Of a DNA stretch of 64,000 nt, positions 28,349-39,024 are shown piece after piece (position 1 is the first letter of the stretch; each line of letters begins with the position of its first letter). Where the stretch lies: contig NC_049983.1 in NCBI RefSeq assembly GCF_000003815.2, forward strand, positions 25,474,401 to 25,538,400, written 5' to 3'. A program made the translations under genes and the position numbers. The notes under the pieces are model-generated. The model saw only the letters and a list, made by a program, of their open reading frames with translations, made no database searches and was not told the origin of the DNA. Source of the stretch: Branchiostoma floridae. Taxonomy: Eukaryota; Chordata; Leptocardii; Amphioxiformes; Branchiostomatidae.

Positions 28349-31312
28349 TTAACTGTGACAGCCAAACCGAGGAGCATCATCTGCCGGACTCCCATCGTCA
28401 TTTTCATAGACGACATTAGAATCTGCAGATTTCGCCTGTGTACCGTTATCATTGTAAATGACAGATGAGGCTTCAAACGCTGCTTCTCCCTTGACATTCT
28501 CATATATATATTGGGAAGAAGCATATGCTATTGCCTCAGCCTCATTGCCAAACTCACGGGTAAACCGAGAAGGGGTAGATACTACTGTATCCTCACCATC
28601 ACCATAATTTCCGTGGATAATATGAGAAACAGCAGATTTTGCCTGTTTACTGTTATCATTGTACATGGCTGGCGAGACAGTAGTCATTGCTTCATCACTG
28701 TCCTTTCCATAGATACAGGGAGATAAAATACATGTGCTTACATCCTCACAACCAACCACATGGTTAAACTCGTAAGTAGGAAGTACCTCCTCACAGCCAT
28801 ACTGATTGATAGCCTGAGAGGCATCAGCTGCTGTTTTCTCATCATCATTGACATAAACGTGCTCATCTTCAACACCAAGTACAGTCTCCTCGTCAGTATT
28901 TTCATACGTGAAGGGCTCGTGAACTATCACTGCCTGGGCTGCACAATCTGATTCATTTCGACTTCCTGCTTTTGTACATTCAGCTTCTTTAGAGGGAGGC
29001 TCTGCTACCTTGTGTGCTTTCTGGATTGTTTCTCTTTCATTTTCATTTAATGTTATGTTAACTTGTTCGTTTGTATCAGCTTCATCACTATTCTCATATA
29101 TGATATCCTGGTCGTTTTTACCTGTACCTGTGGGGCAGTCGGTGTTACCAAGGGTTGGCGATGTACCTCCCAAGTGCCCCTTGGGTGCAGGGGCCAAAGG
29201 GGACTTTTGGGTCCTACGTTGAAACAAAACTGAAGCAACGCCAAATATAATCAGTATTGCGAAAAATGTACCTAAGCCAACTGACAGGGAGAAGACCAGC
29301 GGATCAGCATTGCTTTCTGTCTTGCCAGGCGGCAAGGACGCTGACGAAGTAAGTTGGGGGGAAGATGAAGACGGGCCTTTAATGTCAACAATTAGTGTGG
29401 CGGATGCGGATCCAACTGGGGTCGCTACAATGCAGCTGTACAGACCAGAATCTGCCACAGTAACATCTGTTATGGTAATGGTAAAAGTTGTACCATTCAC
29501 CTCTACAATTACTCTCCCATCTGACTCGTCAGCGCTTGTATTGATGCCAGATGGGAGAATGACCGTAAAGTTCGGTGAGGGGATTCCTGAAGTTTCACAG
29601 ACCAAACGTAGATTGTCCCCCCAAACTAATGTGTTATTCTTGACCTCCTGAAACCTCAAAGTGATTGGGTCCTCAGGCAGCGTGGAAAATATAAGGCTTG
29701 TGACTGCAGATCTGTTTGCACTGCTAAGTCGTGTTGGTGATGATATGGCTGATGTCATTTGCCTATCAGCGGACAATGTGTGGGGTGCGGAGCCGGTATG
29801 GCTTGTTGAGGTAAGTACTGAGCCTGTAGCAACAGGGCCGTCTGTACTGCCAAGTGTTGTAGCTGTTGTTCTACCATCAGCAGACAGAGTAGAAGGTGCG
29901 AAGCCAATAGGGCTTGTTGGGGCAATTGTTGAGCCTGTACCAATGGGGCTGTCTGAGGTTATTGGTATCATCGGTGTTGCCATTCTAATCTCAACAGACA
30001 GTGTCGCAAATGAAGAACCAACATGATTTGATGCCATGCAAACGTACAAACCTACATCTGTTTTGGTAAGATACCTTACAACGATGCTACCATTCTCATT
30101 CACAGTAACTCGCTCATCTGACACAGAAGTTGCGTTACGCCCAGATGGAAGAATGACCGTAATGTCTGGTTTAGGAATCCCTGAAGCCTTACAGATTAAA
30201 TGAAGCGCATTTCCACTGAACAGTGTGACATCTTTGCCTCTTTGGAAACCCACGATTTTCGGTTTTTCACAGATCAAATTTCCGAGTTCTATATGTTGGA
30301 GCTTTTGCCCTCGAAACTTTCCAGGTTCCTCACAAATAATTTCGCTTTCAGAAAAATGAGACTTAAATGGAATCATCCTACAGTCACACTGCCAGGGGTT
30401 GTCCCGCAGATCTAAAGTAGCAAGTCTGGGTAGGTTTTGGAATGTGCCAGGTTGAATGGTTGTCATTTGATTACATCTCAGGGATAAGGTCTTTAGACTT
30501 GGGAGATTTGAAAAAGTTCCAGGTTGAATCTCAGTTATATGGTTGGACTTTAGCTCTAACCGTTGGAGCTGGTGAAGGTTTGAGAAGATACCAGGACTGA
30601 TAATTATCTGGTTATCCGCTATAACTAATAACTCGAGCAGAGGCATCTTTGAGAACAAATCAGAATCAATGTTACTTATCCGATTTGAGGTCAGGTCCAG
30701 CCTTCGGAGCTGCGGTAGATTGGAGAATGAATCCGGAGGGATTTTAGTTAGGTTATTGACATTCAAGCACAATCGTCTCAGCATGGGTAGATTTGAGAAT
30801 GCGCCAGGCTGAATATGGGTCAGGCCATTGCCTGTTAGAGCCAAACTTTCAAGACTGGGTAGATTTGAGAATGCTCCAGACGGAATGCTAGATAGATAGT
30901 TGTGGCGCAGGAACAAATCTATCAGCTTAGGTATATTTGAGAATGTACCGGACTGAATGCTTTTTAGCTGGTTGGAATCAAGATATACATATGTCAGGTG
31001 TACAAGATCTGAAAATGCTCCAGGCTGCACAATAGATATCTGATTTCCATCCATATCTAGTTCTATTAAACACTTGTACCTGGACAGGTCAGACGAAGAT
31101 AGGCTTGTGATGGCATTGTCCTCTAAGTTAAGGCTAGTGATACTTGTGGGTAGATCCTGGGGAACACTGCTGAGACCTCTGCCGCTGCGTTCACAGGATG
31201 AGGAACTGCTGCTGCTGCAGGTCGTAGTTGGTACATTTTCATTCCAGAGCCACCAGGACCAACCGGGACCAACCAGCAAAAGAACCAGCAGCTTCTTTAG
31301 CATGTAAGCCAT
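28349..31312 (-). CDS. Receptor D: LRR-Ig-Ig receptor, recombinant between A-type front and H-type tail
   Basis: A 987-residue receptor: signal peptide, two-cysteine serine-rich N-cap, ten LRRs, C-cap (about 306-346), Ig1 (348-438), stalk, Ig2 (547-641, both cysteines kept), membrane helix (about 671-697) and a 290-residue tail. From the 5' flank through the membrane helix it is nearly identical to gene A. From about GGTSPTLGN onward it follows gene H, including the ending VVYENDDGSPADDAPRFGCHS. The tail has five Tyr-x-Asn motifs (YEN, YEN, YVN, YEN, YEN). The third tyrosine of the first tail module is His (IIHGNYG). The start is supported by the acceptor 5 nt upstream. Confidence 0.92.
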   Translation of the reverse strand: MAYMLKKLLVLLLVGPGWSWWLWNENVPTTTCSSSSSSSCERSGRGLSSVPQDLPTSITSLNLEDNAITSLSSSDLSRYKCLIELDMDGNQISIVQPGAFSDLVHLTYVYLDSNQLKSIQSGTFSNIPKLIDLFLRHNYLSSIPSGAFSNLPSLESLALTGNGLTHIQPGAFSNLPMLRRLCLNVNNLTKIPPDSFSNLPQLRRLDLTSNRISNIDSDLFSKMPLLELLVIADNQIIISPGIFSNLHQLQRLELKSNHITEIQPGTFSNLPSLKTLSLRCNQMTTIQPGTFQNLPRLATLDLRDNPWQCDCRMIPFKSHFSESEIICEEPGKFRGQKLQHIELGNLICEKPKIVGFQRGKDVTLFSGNALHLICKASGIPKPDITVILPSGRNATSVSDERVTVNENGSIVVRYLTKTDVGLYVCMASNHVGSSFATLSVEIRMATPMIPITSDSPIGTGSTIAPTSPIGFAPSTLSADGRTTATTLGSTDGPVATGSVLTSTSHTGSAPHTLSADRQMTSAISSPTRLSSANRSAVTSLIFSTLPEDPITLRFQEVKNNTLVWGDNLRLVCETSGIPSPNFTVILPSGINTSADESDGRVIVEVNGTTFTITITDVTVADSGLYSCIVATPVGSASATLIVDIKGPSSSSPQLTSSASLPPGKTESNADPLVFSLSVGLGTFFAILIIFGVASVLFQRRTQKSPLAPAPKGHLGGTSPTLGNTDCPTGTGKNDQDIIYENSDEADTNEQVNITLNENERETIQKAHKVAEPPSKEAECTKAGSRNESDCAAQAVIVHEPFTYENTDEETVLGVEDEHVYVNDDEKTAADASQAINQYGCEEVLPTYEFNHVVGCEDVSTCILSPCIYGKDSDEAMTTVSPAMYNDNSKQAKSAVSHIIHGNYGDGEDTVVSTPSRFTREFGNEAEAIAYASSQYIYENVKGEAAFEASSVIYNDNGTQAKSADSNVVYENDDGSPADDAPRFGCHS

Positions 31313-31337
31313 TTTACCTGTAAGGAAAGAGAATCGC
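31313..31337 (-). promoter_or_regulatory. 3' splice acceptor, gene D
   Basis: The minus strand reads CTTTCCTTACAG, then GTAAA and ATG, identical to gene A. Confidence 0.65.
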
Positions 31338-33240
31338 TGTACAGTGTGGTGAAAAAAATGCTACGACCAACACTTGTTCCGATTTCCCTCAAAATGATGA
31401 AAGAAGAAGCAGCCTTCTGTTCAGCTCATTACCTGTCCTTTCCAAGAAAAAAGATTCAACATACTAAGTAGTGTTACGCAACTGAAACCACCTTTTGCTT
31501 CCCGCAAGAAGAGATGTATACACATTTTGGTTATCTTAAACTATCTGACACATGTCATAAGTATGAAATTCTCATCATTCAACACTAAAGAATTATGGCA
31601 TTTTCGTATTACTCATGCACAAAAGGCCATTATTCTATGTTCCGCCTCGCATAAATTACATCTGTTACATGTAGGGAAGTCTCACTATGGAACATCCAGG
31701 AAAAATAGAATGTGTATAATAAGATTTCTTCCCAAAAGAAGGCTGTCAATTTCCTACATCCTACAATCACTTCTTAACACTACTGTTGTACAACTCATTT
31801 GCTTTTGGTCCCCTTAGCTTTGCGGTTATTACTTAGTGCCTGGTACCCCAACCATATTTAAAAAAACAGTTTGAAGGACACAATCCTCCGTAGTCAAGGT
31901 GTTTACGATGTTGTAAAGGTGCTTGATGCCACATTAAAGACAGACGTGCCAAATGTCAGAATAATCAATAAAAATGATCTTGATTCACAGGTGCGAAGAC
32001 AGAGATCCAGACAAAAACAACTTGTTCAAAGTATAAAAATCTTATATTAATAAAGAAGGTTATGGTAGCATTTGTAGATGGATTATGTTAACGATCCAAT
32101 AATTTGATTGATATATGTTTAATCATGTTTAACTTTACTCAACAACCAGAAGAATAAATTTCCCATCTTTCACCACCAATGAATTATAGTATTTTGTAGT
32201 TATGCAAATCAAGTCTACATTTGCATAACTGACATCTACCGATATTCCTCTTTCAGCTCTTAGTCTGCGACCTCAAATTTGACAGATCGCTCAACGAATT
32301 CTGTAGAAAAGAAACTAATCTTTTTTACACTTTGTGTGCTTTGCTGTCTTCTCAGTCACACTTTTACGTTTTGGATGATATTCCCTTTTGGGGGGCAAAA
32401 CGTTTTTATTCGCACGCTCGCATCGGTTTTGGGGTTCCCAGAACATCTCATTCCTATAATCAAATCAACATGCACAGGGGTGAGGGATACCAGATTTCAA
32501 AGAAAGCAATGGTCTTTATGAGCTACAGTCGGTTAGCAAAAAGAAAAATTAATCAGTAGCTGTTCTAATGTTGAAAGCAGGCGTCGGCTTGATCTAAGAC
32601 ATGTGCCGAAGCATTGGTAGACTAATCTGCCTTTTCGAAATCTTTATACAGTAGATTTATTTTGACACGTCATCTATCTCGGTGTAACTGAGACTAAGAG
32701 GACAGATATGGAAACCGCCTATCCAGACATTTGCGAATCAAACAGCTATGAAATTCTTCAAACCCTTCTGGAACCACAGAGTGCACCATATTCACACTAT
32801 ATCAATGCGTTCACTATGAGACACTCAACCTATCAATGTCCTAAACACGAAGAGAACAAAAATAGATCCCCCTCCTCCGAAGAAATAATACTGATCGTTT
32901 GATGCAGTTATGTTGACAGATGTTGTCGGTCTGCTCGATGGCAGCCTCAAATATCTTTTTTTTACCATACAACGTTGCAGTTACGTGTTCTATAAGTAGT
33001 TCAATCAGAACCAAAAGTCACACCATCCGGATTCACCCGTAGATTTTTCCTGGACAAGTCAGCAGCTATTAGTTTTGGAAAATCACACCGTCTGACTCGA
33101 GATAGTAATTAAGGTGACGAAATTAGTACTTTTAGGAAACAAATGCTTTTCAAAAAAGCTGCAAAATCCGGCGGTCTACACCGTTCTACCCAAAGGGGTA
33201 TGTGTTCTATTTTAGAGCCTAACACTGCCAGAAGATTGAA
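31338..33240. other. 5' flank of gene D (presumed 5'-UTR intron)
   Basis: Nearly identical to 5261-7170 apart from point changes and small indels (GTAAA is missing near 31891). No convincing exon is seen. Confidence 0.5.
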
Positions 33241-33252
33241 TTGTTTATTCAT

Positions 33253-33392
<140 letters not shown>

Positions 33393-33999
33393 CTCTGAAA
33401 GCAGTAACCAATAGCTGTTCTAATGATGAAAACAGACGTCGGCTTGATCTAACACATGTGCCGAACCATTGGTAGACTAATCTGCCTTTGTGAAATCTTT
33501 ATACAGTACATTTTATTTTGACAAGTCATCTATTTTGGTATAATTTAGATTAAGAGAGAAGACAAATGGAAACGTGTTGGAGTTATGAAAATACGGATTT
33601 TCAGTCTCTTATGTAGTGTACATTGTGTCGCGTGCCAGTATTGTTCTCTCAAGCGGCTGTTTCGACACAAACATTGGAATATTCGGACACCGCCTATACA
33701 GACATCTTCAAATAAAACATCTAGGACATTCTCGAACACCCCTCTGTAATCGCAGAGTGCACCATATTTATATTATATACATACGTTCACTAACAGACAC
33801 TCAACCTACCTGCAGTGTCCTTAACACGAAGAGAACAAGATTAGGCCCACCCCCAAAATAATACTTATCGTGTGATCGGCTGTTGTCGGAATGCTCGATG
33901 TCGGCCTTACATATCTTTTCTTTAACCATACACCGTTGCAACTACGTGTAAGTAGTCCACTTAGAAGCAAAATTTGCACCAACCCGTTTCTTCCGTAGA

Positions 34000-34230
34000 T
34001 TTTTCCTGGACAAGTCAGCAGGTATTGTTGGATGAAAATCAGACCGTCTGACTCGAACTCCTCACCGAGGTTGTGTGGCCACACCTGGTCAGCCTCATTA
34101 GTGTCTGTGTTCTGAGCTGACGTCACCTGGGGCATGCGCAGTGTGCGGTTTGCGACGTGACTAATTTAAGCTCTTTTGCAAAACAACAAAAACAGCAGCA
34201 ATCTGTGCGTTGATTGCTTCGCTCTCATAA
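34000..34230 (-). promoter_or_regulatory. Candidate promoter/first exon of gene D
   Basis: TGACGTCA at 34118-34125, GCATGCGC at 34132-34139, the TCAGACGGTCTGA palindrome near 34043 and a minus-strand CTCGGTGAGGAG donor-like site. It lies about 2.7 kb upstream of the ATG, as in gene A. Confidence 0.5.
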
Positions 34231-34249
34231 AATCTAGTTTAGGTAGAAA

Positions 34250-34740
34250 GTATTAATTTTTTTAAGTTTAGAGGCGAATAACGCAAGAACGTGTTGGCAG
34301 ATGGTGATGATTTTGGTAGGTAGATAGTTTCAATGATGACGCAAATAGTAATATAATTTTAAAGCAAATTAACAGGTAATTTGCATTATTAATGAGGAAA
34401 GTTCAATCCTCTGCATTCCATGATAGGACTCTCAAACTTGCTACATATTCAACTGAGAAAGAGGAATGCCTATAGATATCGATTATGCAAATAAAGACTT
34501 CATTTGCATAATTAATGAGAAAATGCTATAATTACATAGTAATGAATGATGGGAATTTCATGCTCACTAAAAATTCATCAGGCCAGGTTGGGAGATCATA
34601 GAATATCAAAATTTAAGAAAATGTGTAATATTAAAATAAGCAAATTGCACACAAGCGTGTCTAAAACATGTTTTATTTCATTAAAAAGAAATAAACAAGT
34701 AATAGATAATACAAGCAGATTCCACATTACGTTGATTTTG
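34250..34740. other. Intergenic repeat block with ATGCAAAT hairpins
   Basis: TTATGCAAAT and ATTTGCATAATTAATGAG face each other at about 34485-34520. Nearly identical to 8100-8590. Confidence 0.55.
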
Positions 34741-34744
34741 TGTC

Positions 34745-35540
34745 TTTTTTCTCCTTATAGTGGTTGCCTTTGTTAGATTGTTGACTTGCTTTTGTTACAA
34801 ATAGGAGAGAACTTTGTTGCACGACAATGGTGCATGATACAATGTATGGCAACAACTATTACAAAAGTACAAAATAGAGGTGTATAATAAAGCAATAAAG
34901 GCTAACATAATTTTTTGTATAGTGTTACAATGGCCTAGGCTCATCAGTAGTTTCAGTATTCTTTCTAATAACAAATCAGCCATTTATTGGTATGCCTATT
35001 TTTGCATTATGGGAGTTGTTACATCTTAAGATATATATACAAATTTGTCTGTAGGATCGAGTCTTTTGAAATCTGTTGTACTTGATTCGAAAAATGTGAA
35101 TAACTCATTACGTAAAATAGCGCATCACATTATGAAATGAAATTCATCTTCAATATGCTTTTGACAGAATGGACAGAATCTTTGGTTATATAATGAATTT
35201 ATCCCATGTTTTGTAACGTTGTTTTCTGCTATGTGACTTTTGTGTTCAAGCATTTTGTCTATCTTTAGTTTAATTAGGATTATTATGCTTATATCAGTTC
35301 ATATTTTTCTTACATCTTTATTTTTCTATTTACATATTTGTATATGATATTAATTTGATTTATTGTTAATAGGCAATTGCTAGTTTGGCCATCGTTGCAC
35401 AACTGTTCTATCATCATTTATTTTCTTTATTGATTTATTTTATTTTATTTTATTTCATTTTTTTATATATTTATTTATTTAATTCATTGTATTTACTTTC
35501 TTATATAAATAGACAAACAAATGAATAAGTCTCTTTAGCT
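34745..35540 (-). mobile_element. Decayed LINE 3' end downstream of gene E
   Basis: A minus-strand remnant: GTGCAACAAAGTTCTC near 34810 and a degenerate ORF end (about 35040-35170) matching the copy at 46876-47094. A T/A-rich TTTATTTTATTT run lies at about 35425-35480. Confidence 0.5.
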
Positions 35541-35899
35541 CTAGTAAGTCAGTAAGTAAGTCGCCGTACGGGTTTATACCTCACCGTCGGAGCTATAATG
35601 CCCCTTGCGGGGTGCGGGCATACCCTTTCTGTGGCTGATACAAGACGGGATGTTTACATAATTCAGCCTATCATGTCATCATTTAATAATCTTACATAGA
35701 AACTTAAAGCAAGATTAATCATGTAGACATTGTTGTTATGATGGAAAGCTTGAAGAAAAATATATGTACAGAGATGTTTTCTAAAGTTTCTGATATTTAC
35801 ATGAAAGCGTTCGCAAAGTTGTAAAAAAATGTCCAGTCTTCTCACAACAAAGCTGACTTCTACCAAGAAGTTTTAAGCCTCTCGCTTCTACAGACAATA

Positions 35900-36142
35900 G
35901 AAATCTTTATTTTGACAGCATCATCTGCTGGCCTCCGATCGTAATTTCAATATATGCAATGCGAATCTGCAGATTTTACCTGTTTATCGCTATCATCGTA
36001 AAAGGCTTCAAATGCTGCTTTGTCCTTGTCATTCTCATGTATGAATTGGGAAGAAGCATATGATACTGTCTCAACCTCATTACCAGACTCACGGTTATCC
36101 CGAGAATCGGCATATACTACCGTATCATTATCATCACCATCA
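35900..36142 (-). pseudogene. Frameshifted lost C-terminus of receptor E
   Basis: Downstream of E's stop, tail homology continues in another frame: GNDDGDDNDTVVY, ESGNEVETVSYASSQFIHEND and a final CIY-UGA. The loss follows from a 10-bp insertion at about 36161-36170 (ATTTTTGATA), which turns GATGATATGGG into a frameshifted sequence ending in NYHPRK. About 70 residues, including the second tail module, are removed. Confidence 0.75.
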
Positions 36143-38998
36143 TCATTTCCTTGGATGATAATTTTTGATATGGGAAACAGCAGATTCAGACTCTTTACTG
36201 TTATCCTTATATATGGCTAGCGAGACAGTACCGATTGCTTCGTCATTGTCAATTCCATAGAGAAGCTGAGAGGAAGTACCTAATTCTGTCTCAGCCTCAC
36301 CACCAGCCATACGGTTAAACACATGAGTAGGAACTACCTCCTCACAGTCATTCTGAGAACTGGCATGAGAGGCATCATCAGCCTCTGTTTTCCCATCATC
36401 CTTGTCACACCCCTTTAATGGCTTCTTATCTTCAAAATCATGTTCAGTCTGCTCGTCACTATTTTCATACGTAAACGACTTGTGGACTATCACTGCCTGG
36501 AGTGCACAAACTGATTCAATTTGATTTCCTGGCTTTTGACATTTAGTAGGTCCTCCAGGGGGAGAACCTGCTACCTTGTAAGCTTGAACGATTGTACCTG
36601 TTTGCTCCTCATTGTCATATATGTTATATTGTTCGTCTTTACATGCTTCTTCGTTATTCTCATATTTAGTAGATTGGTCGTTTGAACCTTCGGGAGAGTA
36701 GATGTTGTCGACGGTGTGGGATCTACCCGACTGCGCCTTTGAGTCATCTTTGTCACTTGTTGCGATTGTGTTTATACTGTCAGAAATAGCAGTAGGTGCA
36801 GAAGCCAAAGGAGGCTTTTTGGCCCTACGCAGAAACTTAATTAAGAAAACGCCAAATGTAATCAAGGCTGCAGCAAGCATACTTAAACTGATTGACAGAG
36901 AGAAGAGTGACAGGGAAAAGTTCAGCTTCTTGTCAGCATTACTTTCCGTCTTGTCAGGCGGAGAGGATGCAGGCGAAGAAGTTTCGGGTGTAACTGAAGA
37001 TGGGGCTTTGATGTCAACAATTAGTTTGGCAGATGCGGATCGAACAGGTCTCACTACAATGTAGCTGTACAGACCAGGGTCCGCCACAGTAACAACTGAT
37101 ACTGTAATGTTAAAAGTTTTGCCATTTCCGTCTACGGTTACTCTGCCACTTGACTCATCAGCGCTTGTGTTGAGTCCAGTTGGGAGAATGACCGTAATGT
37201 TTGATGAAGGTATTCCTTCACAGACCAGACGGAGAGTGACCCCCCAAACCAATGTGTTATTCTTGATCCTCCTAAACCTCAAAGTGATTGAGTCTTCAGA
37301 CAATACTGGGTTCAAGGCAGCAGATATGTCTGTACTGCTAAGTTGAGAAGTTGTTGATGTGTTTGATGGCATTTTACCATCAACAGAGAATGTGCAGAGT
37401 GAGGAGCCATCAGAACTTGTTGAGGCAAGTGTTGAGTCTGTGAGTTTTCCCGAGTGGGTTCTCCCGCCAAGTGCTGATTCAGAATGTTTTGATATCACCA
37501 AAGTTAGATTTTTACATGTAATCTCAACAAACAGTGTCGCAACTGAAGAGGCGACATGATTTGCTGCAATGCAAACGTATGAGCCAGAATCGTTTTCAGT
37601 AAGATCCCTTACAATGATGCTACCATTCTTATTCACAGTAACTCTGCCATATGACTCAACAGTTGCGTTTTGTCCAGATGGAAGAGTGACCGAAATGTCT
37701 GGTGTAGGAATCCCTGAAGCTTTACAGATTAAATGCAGTGCCTTCCTTCCCAGCATTGCTCTGCCTTTTTGAAAATCCATGATTTTCGGTTTTTCACAGA
37801 TCAAATTTCCGAGCTCTATATCTTTGAGATTTTGCCCTCGGAACTTACTAGGTTCCTCACAAATGATTTGGTTTTTGAACAAAGGTGACATGGTCATCCA
37901 TTTCCTGAATGCAACCATCCTACAGTCACACTGCCATGGATTGTCATGCAGACTTAATATATCATGTTTGGGTAGGTTTTGGAATGTGCCAGGTTGAATG
38001 GTCGTCATTTGATTACACCTCAGAACTAATCGCTCTAGCCTTGGGAGATTTGAAAAAGTGTCAGGTTGGATCTCAGTTATATGGTTGGAGCTCAGGTCTA
38101 ACCGTAGGAGCTGGTGGAGGTGTGAGAATGCACCAGGACTAATGTTAGTTATATGGTTGAAGCGCAGATCTAACCGTTGTAGCTGGGGTAGGCTTGAAAA
38201 GGCACCAGGACTAATGTTAGTTATCTGGTTATGCGCTATATCTAACTTATAGAGCTGGGGTAGGTTTGAGAATGTACCAAGTTGAATGCAAGTGACTTGG
38301 TTGTAATTAAAATCCAACTTTCGCATCGTGGGTATATTTGAGAACATATCAGAATCAATGTTACTTATCTGATTTGAGCCCAGGTCCAACGTTCGGAGTT
38401 TCCGTAGATTGGAGAATGAATCAGGATGAATTTTTGTTAGATTATTGATATTCAAGTACAATCGTTCAAGTTTGGGTAGATTTGAGAATGCGCCAGTCTG
38501 AATGTTGGACAGGCCGTTGCCCAACAAAGTCAAAAAATAAAGACTGGGTAGATTAGAGAATGCTCCGGACGGAATACTAGATAGATGGTTGTGGCGCAGG
38601 AACAATTCTTTCAGCTTAGGTATATTTGAGAATGTACCGGACTGAATGCTTTTTAGCTGGTTGGAATCAAGATGTACACATGTCAGGTGAATAAGATTTG
38701 AAAATGCTCTAGGCTGCACAATAGATATCTGATTAGTGAATATCATTAGTTTTGTTAAACACTTGTACCTGGAGAGGTCAGAAGAAGATATGCTTGTGAT
38801 GGCATTGCGCCCTAAGTGAAGGCTAGTGATACTTTTAGGTAGATCGTGAGGAACACTGCTGAGGCCTCTGTCGCTGCGGTCACAGTATGATGAACCGCTG
38901 CTGCTGCAGGTCGTAGTTGGTCCAGTTTCCTTCCGCCACCAGGACCAACCGGGACCAACCAGCAAAAGAACCAGTAGTTTCTGTACCATGTAAGACAT
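36143..38998 (-). CDS. Receptor E: LRR-Ig-Ig receptor with truncated tail
   Basis: A 951-residue receptor: signal peptide, two-cysteine N-cap, twelve LRRs, C-cap (about 352-398), Ig1 (400-492), stalk, Ig2 (570-663), membrane helix (about 698-722) and a tail of about 228 residues. Ig2 has lost its second cysteine (GLYSYIVV). Three Tyr-x-Asn motifs remain (YEN, YDN, YEN); later ones have changed (LLYGID, AIYKDN). The frame ends with a novel ending after a 10-bp insertion. The front half is nearly identical to gene B. Stalk, Ig2 and tail resemble gene F. Confidence 0.9.
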   Translation of the reverse strand: MSYMVQKLLVLLLVGPGWSWWRKETGPTTTCSSSGSSYCDRSDRGLSSVPHDLPKSITSLHLGRNAITSISSSDLSRYKCLTKLMIFTNQISIVQPRAFSNLIHLTCVHLDSNQLKSIQSGTFSNIPKLKELFLRHNHLSSIPSGAFSNLPSLYFLTLLGNGLSNIQTGAFSNLPKLERLYLNINNLTKIHPDSFSNLRKLRTLDLGSNQISNIDSDMFSNIPTMRKLDFNYNQVTCIQLGTFSNLPQLYKLDIAHNQITNISPGAFSSLPQLQRLDLRFNHITNISPGAFSHLHQLLRLDLSSNHITEIQPDTFSNLPRLERLVLRCNQMTTIQPGTFQNLPKHDILSLHDNPWQCDCRMVAFRKWMTMSPLFKNQIICEEPSKFRGQNLKDIELGNLICEKPKIMDFQKGRAMLGRKALHLICKASGIPTPDISVTLPSGQNATVESYGRVTVNKNGSIIVRDLTENDSGSYVCIAANHVASSVATLFVEITCKNLTLVISKHSESALGGRTHSGKLTDSTLASTSSDGSSLCTFSVDGKMPSNTSTTSQLSSTDISAALNPVLSEDSITLRFRRIKNNTLVWGVTLRLVCEGIPSSNITVILPTGLNTSADESSGRVTVDGNGKTFNITVSVVTVADPGLYSYIVVRPVRSASAKLIVDIKAPSSVTPETSSPASSPPDKTESNADKKLNFSLSLFSLSISLSMLAAALITFGVFLIKFLRRAKKPPLASAPTAISDSINTIATSDKDDSKAQSGRSHTVDNIYSPEGSNDQSTKYENNEEACKDEQYNIYDNEEQTGTIVQAYKVAGSPPGGPTKCQKPGNQIESVCALQAVIVHKSFTYENSDEQTEHDFEDKKPLKGCDKDDGKTEADDASHASSQNDCEEVVPTHVFNRMAGGEAETELGTSSQLLYGIDNDEAIGTVSLAIYKDNSKESESAVSHIKNYHPRK

Positions 38999-39024
38999 TT
39001 TACCTGAAAGGAAAGAGAATCACT
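38999..39024 (-). promoter_or_regulatory. 3' splice acceptor, gene E
   Basis: The minus strand reads CTCTTTCCTTTCAG, then GTAAA and ATG, 5 nt from AG to ATG. Confidence 0.65.
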
